From: Dehalococcoidia bacterium
GTDB lineage: Bacteria; Chloroflexota; Dehalococcoidia; GIF9; AB-539-J10
DNA length: 8,301 bases
Assembly (NCBI GenBank): GCA_004377135.1
Contig: SOHS01000044.1
Coordinates: forward strand, 1 to 8,301
Reading direction: 5' to 3'
In this document: positions 5,672-8,301 of the stretch, piece by piece
Layout: the number at the start of each line of letters is the position of its first letter
Position numbering within the stretch: the first letter of the stretch is position 1
Notes under the pieces: model-generated
Told to the model about the DNA's origin: nothing
Seen by the model: only the letters and a program-made list of their open reading frames with translations
The model's database searches: none
Translations under genes and position numbers: made by a program

Positions 5672-7657
5672 ATGCTTAATGTCACCGGCATCTCCAAGTC
5701 ATATAACGACCATGAGCTTTTCAGCGGGGTTAGTTTCACCGTTGGCATGAGCGATCGCATTGCGGTCATCGGACGGAATGGCACGGGGAAGACCACCCTT
5801 TTCGAAATCATAACGGGCAATATCATCCCGGATTCCGGAAGCGTGTCTCTGCGACGTGACACTGCTATCGGTTATCTTCGCCAGGATGTCCAACCATCAT
5901 CGGAGCGGAGTCTGCTGAAATATGTCTCCGGTTCGTCCGATGTGGTCAGGGACCTTGCGCATAAGATCGGGCTGGTACAGGAAGACCTAGCAGAGGAAAG
6001 GGACGAGGAAACCGTGAATGGCCTGCTGAGAAAGCTGGGCGAGTTGCAGTCCCTCTATGAGGCGAAGGGTGGCTATAGCTCCGAACACGAGGCAAAGATC
6101 GTCCTCTCTGGACTGGGTTTCGCCTGGTCAGATTTCGGGCATCCGCTGTCTGAATTCAGCGGCGGCTGGCGGACACGTATTGAACTGGCCAGACTCCTTT
6201 TCCTTAATCCCGATATCCTGCTGCTCGATGAACCTACAAACTATCTCGATCTGGAGACGCAGCGCTGGTTTGAAGCCTACCTGAAACGCTATCACGGTGC
6301 CGTCCTGGTCACGTCGCATGACCGAGCCTTTCTCAACAATGTTGTGAGCAAGGTCATAGCCATCGAGGATGAGGGCGTTATCTTCTACCACGGCGATTAT
6401 GATAGCTACGTTCGCGCCCGCGAGAAGGATATCGAGACTCGCCAGGCAGCCGCCCGGCGACAGGAGCTAGAAATCAGACGGCAGATGCGTTTCATTGAGC
6501 GCTTCCGAGCCAAAAATACCAAGGCTTCTCAGGTGCAGAGCCGTGTCAAGCAACTGGGCAAGATTGAGCGGATTACAGTTCCTCGGGCAACGAAGAAGAT
6601 ACATTTCAACTTTAGAGAGCCTCCGCGGAGCGGTCGCGTCGTAATCGAACTCAAGCACGTTGCCAAGTCTTACGGGCAGCATGTTGTATACCAGGATCTT
6701 AACCTGGTACTGGAGCGGGGAGATCGCGTTGCCATAGTAGGGATAAATGGGGCTGGGAAGACAACCCTTCTGCGCGTGCTGGCGGGTGTTTTGCCCTTTG
6801 AAAGAGGGCAGCGCGTACTCGGTCACAATGTGACTACAGCATACTTCGCCCAGTATTATATAGAATCTCTCAACCCCTACAACAGCATCATTGAGGAATT
6901 ACGGAGCGTAGCACCGGACGAGCCGGAACAGCGCTTGCGTGGGCTGGCCGGGGCATTCCTCTTCAGCGGTGACGATGTGACGAAGAGGATATCGGTGCTC
7001 TCGGGTGGGGAAAAGACCCGCGTCGCCATTGCCAGAATGCTCGTAAGGCCAGCCAATCTCCTTCTTATGGATGAGCCAACCAACCACCTGGACATTGCGT
7101 CCCGCGAGATTTTGACCGATGCCCTGAATGCTTACAAAGGGATTTTGTGTTTCATCACTCACGACCGTACCCTCATCTGGGAGATCGCCAATAAAATCAT
7201 CCAGGTGCGGGATGGCCAGGTAACGGTTTTCCCCGGTAGTTACGACGATTATCTATGGCAGAGCAGATCACCGGACGGTCAAGCGGAAATGATGGAAACC
7301 CAGCCTGGTATAGGGCAACTACGTCAGCCACCAACGGCCGTGAGAAAGCGCCGGCGCAAAGCACTCGAAGGCCGGCTGCGGAATGAATACTACCGCGCCA
7401 TATCGCCGGTAAGGGAACGCATCACAGAAATAGAGCAGGAGGTGGCAGCAAGCAGAAAGCGAATTGAAGAAATCGAAGCTATAATGGCTGCCCCCGCCCA
7501 TTACAAGGATTCCCGGAACGTAGTTGCTGTGAATCGTGAATATATGACGCTAAGAGAAAAGGTGGCGAGGTTGACGACCGAATGGGAGGGCCTGATGGGC
7601 GAGGCTGAGCGGATAGACCTGGAGTATCGCAGGACGCGGGAGGAGTTGGCAGGATAA
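5672..7657 (+). CDS. ABC-F family ATPase (Uup/YdiF-like), ribosome-associated
   Basis: A 661-residue protein with two ABC ATPase domains and no membrane segments, which marks the ABC-F class. Members bind the ribosomal E site and act on stalled or antibiotic-bound ribosomes rather than transporting substrates. Domain 1: Walker A GRNGTGKT 34-41, signature FSGGW 162-166, Walker B ILLLDEPTN 182-190 with Glu187, H-switch His216. The charged interdomain linker (~245-325) includes an Arg/Lys-rich helix that reaches the P-site tRNA in known structures. Domain 2: Walker A GINGAGKT 357-364, signature LSGGE 443-447, Walker B LLLMDEPTN with Glu468, H-switch His497. A basic, coiled-coil-like C-terminal extension spans ~555-660. 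The EttA-type arm insertion is absent, so it is closer to Uup/YdiF/YkpA-type members than to EttA. All catalytic residues are intact. AAGAGG lies 5 bases before the ATG. It is transcribed alone and divergently from the zinc-ribbon gene; an antibiotic-resistance role cannot be decided from sequence. Confidence 0.95.
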   Translation: MLNVTGISKSYNDHELFSGVSFTVGMSDRIAVIGRNGTGKTTLFEIITGNIIPDSGSVSLRRDTAIGYLRQDVQPSSERSLLKYVSGSSDVVRDLAHKIGLVQEDLAEERDEETVNGLLRKLGELQSLYEAKGGYSSEHEAKIVLSGLGFAWSDFGHPLSEFSGGWRTRIELARLLFLNPDILLLDEPTNYLDLETQRWFEAYLKRYHGAVLVTSHDRAFLNNVVSKVIAIEDEGVIFYHGDYDSYVRAREKDIETRQAAARRQELEIRRQMRFIERFRAKNTKASQVQSRVKQLGKIERITVPRATKKIHFNFREPPRSGRVVIELKHVAKSYGQHVVYQDLNLVLERGDRVAIVGINGAGKTTLLRVLAGVLPFERGQRVLGHNVTTAYFAQYYIESLNPYNSIIEELRSVAPDEPEQRLRGLAGAFLFSGDDVTKRISVLSGGEKTRVAIARMLVRPANLLLMDEPTNHLDIASREILTDALNAYKGILCFITHDRTLIWEIANKIIQVRDGQVTVFPGSYDDYLWQSRSPDGQAEMMETQPGIGQLRQPPTAVRKRRRKALEGRLRNEYYRAISPVRERITEIEQEVAASRKRIEEIEAIMAAPAHYKDSRNVVAVNREYMTLREKVARLTTEWEGLMGEAERIDLEYRRTREELAG

Positions 7658-7673
7658 CGGTTGGGCGAGAGGA

Positions 7674-7757
7674 ATGAATGGCCTGGCGAATCTTTGGGCT
7701 ACCTTAGCCTTCAGCAGTTCCTTGAGTGTTACTTCTAGAGCAAAAGAAAGGAGGTGA
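7674..7757 (+). CDS. possible 27-residue small protein, unrecognised
   Basis: An ATG at 7674 opens a 27-codon frame ending in SRAKERR before TGA at 7755-7757. Its first half is moderately hydrophobic (LANLWATLAF) and its end basic. Only a close-set GAGAGG precedes it, a poor spacing. Its stop overlaps the ATG of a second tiny frame (TGATG, 7755-7759; nine codons), and the last codons of the first frame form a very strong Shine-Dalgarno. This resembles translational coupling, but both frames are short enough to be chance. I recognise no family. Confidence 0.15.
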   Translation: MNGLANLWATLAFSSSLSVTSRAKERR

Positions 7758-7941
7758 TGCAACAATCTGACGGTTTGTTCAGTTAGGTAACAAAATACGC
7801 GATTGTGTAATTCCAGCCCCACTCACATTATCACGTTGGGTCGCGCATTCAGGCTCCGGCTGTACTAAGAGACAACCAGAGCGAGTAGATGAGGCAGAGT
7901 AATGGAAAGCCAGTTAAATACATCTGCAAACCATTATTAGA

Positions 7942-7970
7942 TTGACAGGAATACTTGTCAACAATATAGC
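7942..7970 (+). promoter_or_regulatory. promoter-like element with overlapping dyad, no gene downstream
   Basis: TTGACA (7942-7947), an exact 17-base spacer, then TATAGC (7965-7970, 4/6). The -35 is also the left arm of a TTGACA/TGTCAA dyad (7942-7961, 8-base centre). The following ~290 bp on the plus strand hold no credible coding sequence before the antisense tRNA gene, so the product, if any, would be a short RNA. Confidence 0.35.
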
Positions 7971-8220
7971 GTTTTATGATTCATTACCTCTATAGGATAC
8001 ATTGGACACTGCACGAACAAAACAGGGTTTTGGCGGTTGACACAATTGTTCTATTTTATATGTAAAATCACTAGGTGAGACAGTTCACCCAAAATTAAGA
8101 GATACAAGCGGTATGTCACTGAGCGTAAAAAGAAGTAATCCCTGGTAACTTTTTATTGGCGATTTAGCTTCGATTTGTACCGCTAGGTCACTCTTGGTTT
8201 TTTGTGGTGGTGAAAAGTTC

Positions 8221-8240
8221 GTTAGCAAAATGTTAGCAAA
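8221..8240. repeat. two direct copies of GTTAGCAAA with 11-bp period beside tRNA-Lys
   Basis: GTTAGCAAA occurs at 8221-8229 and 8232-8240, one helical turn apart, 15 bp from the encoded CCA of the tRNA. Another 9-bp direct repeat, GATTTAGCT, occurs at 8161-8169 and 8248-8256, its second copy touching the tRNA 3' end. Short spaced repeats at a tRNA 3' end are what recombinase attachment regions look like, but no integrase is visible. Confidence 0.5.
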
Positions 8241-8255
8241 TTCTGATGATTTAGC

Positions 8256-8301
8256 TGGTAGGCCGTGGGAGACTCGAACTCCCGACACCCTGATTAAAAG
8301 T
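8256..8301 (-). tRNA. tRNA-Lys (UUU), 3' part, cut by window edge
   Basis: The minus strand shows the 3' half of a tRNA: anticodon loop CTTTTAA (8300-8294) with anticodon TTT at 8298-8296; 3' side of the anticodon stem TCAGG; 5-base variable region GTGTC; T stem GGGAG/CTCCC around the loop TTCGAGT; acceptor 3' strand ACGGCCT; discriminator A; and an encoded CCA (8258-8256). The 5' half (acceptor, D arm and 5' anticodon stem) lies beyond the right edge. The T stem pairs perfectly and loop positions are canonical, so it looks functional. The anticodon loop with TTT indicates lysine. Confidence 0.92.

Larger units (their letters stand above)
7658..8255. other. gene-poor region between the ABC-F gene and tRNA-Lys
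   Basis: About 600 bp with no recognisable protein. It contains a short GGCTA-CCT-TAGCC hairpin near 7699-7711 without a U-tract (at best a poor terminator for the ABC-F gene); two tiny overlapping frames around a very strong Shine-Dalgarno at 7745-7758; a promoter-like TTGACA-17-TATAGC at 7942-7970 with a dyad; a second TTGACA at 8037-8042 followed by an AT-rich stretch and a GGTGA/TCACC dyad (8074-8089); and direct repeats next to the tRNA. It could be a decayed gene region, a small-RNA locus or the edge of an integrated element. Confidence 0.45.

Noticed and set aside
7745..7758. Fragment of a 16S rRNA 3' end on the minus strand
   Set aside because: Only 14 bases match; the preceding bases bear no resemblance to helix 45, so it is a strong Shine-Dalgarno on the plus strand, not an rRNA remnant.
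7550..7822. 90-codon minus-strand open frame overlapping the 3' end of the ABC-F gene
   Set aside because: Mostly antisense to the coiled-coil region of a solid gene, which explains its Leu-rich look; no promoter or ribosome binding site seen.
7976..8065. 29-codon plus-strand frame after the orphan promoter
   Set aside because: No Shine-Dalgarno, composition looks random and no family is recognised.
8085..8288. 67-codon minus-strand open frame starting inside tRNA-Lys
   Set aside because: Its N-terminal residues are simply a translation of the tRNA T arm and acceptor; such frames are common artefacts at tRNA 3' ends.
1..8301. CRISPR array, insertion sequence or defence system
   Set aside because: No regularly spaced repeats, no transposase, nuclease or toxin-antitoxin-like protein, and no terminal inverted repeats were seen in the window.

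Overview
The window looks like a chromosomal segment of a bacterium of moderate GC content. It carries the 5' part of a primary sigma-70 gene, TypA/BipA, a DEAD-box RNA helicase, a small RRM protein with a Gly/Arg-rich tail, a two-CxxC zinc-ribbon protein, an ABC-F ATPase and part of a tRNA-Lys gene. The style of the RpoD N-terminus, together with short RRM-RGG and zinc-ribbon proteins, is compatible with Chloroflexota (Dehalococcoidia-like) or a deltaproteobacterial-type lineage. This is an impression from remembered families, not a search result.

Layout: the left 5.3 kb is all on the minus strand. In the direction of transcription (right to left) the order is: zinc-ribbon protein (5103-5291); a 264-bp gap with a perfect 22-bp palindrome over a promoter-like -10; RRM protein (4485-4838); DEAD-box helicase (3253-4461), 24 bp downstream of the RRM gene and probably in one operon with it; a ~210-bp gap with a promoter framed by a 10-bp inverted repeat; typA (1211-3040); a 416-bp gap with a near-consensus promoter; and rpoD (1-794, running off the left edge). 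A ~380-bp divergent intergenic region (5292-5671) separates the zinc-ribbon gene from the plus-strand ABC-F gene (5672-7657). The last ~600 bp (7658-8255) hold no convincing long gene, but do contain promoter-like and dyad elements, two tiny coupled reading frames and short direct repeats. These end at the 3' half of a minus-strand tRNA-Lys(UUU), which is cut by the right edge.

Common theme: every recognisable protein acts on transcription initiation, RNA structure or the ribosome. In characterised bacteria, RRM proteins, DEAD-box helicases and TypA are linked to growth at low temperature and ribosome assembly, so the minus-strand cluster reads as an RNA-remodelling/cold-adaptation neighbourhood (inference). 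The most notable structure is at the RNA and promoter level. The zinc-ribbon start codon and part of its Shine-Dalgarno lie in an 11-bp stem, so translation may be switched by RNA folding. Three of the promoters proposed here overlap or contain dyads that look like operators. No defence island, transposase, integrase gene or CRISPR array is visible, and I do not claim a wholly new multi-gene system.
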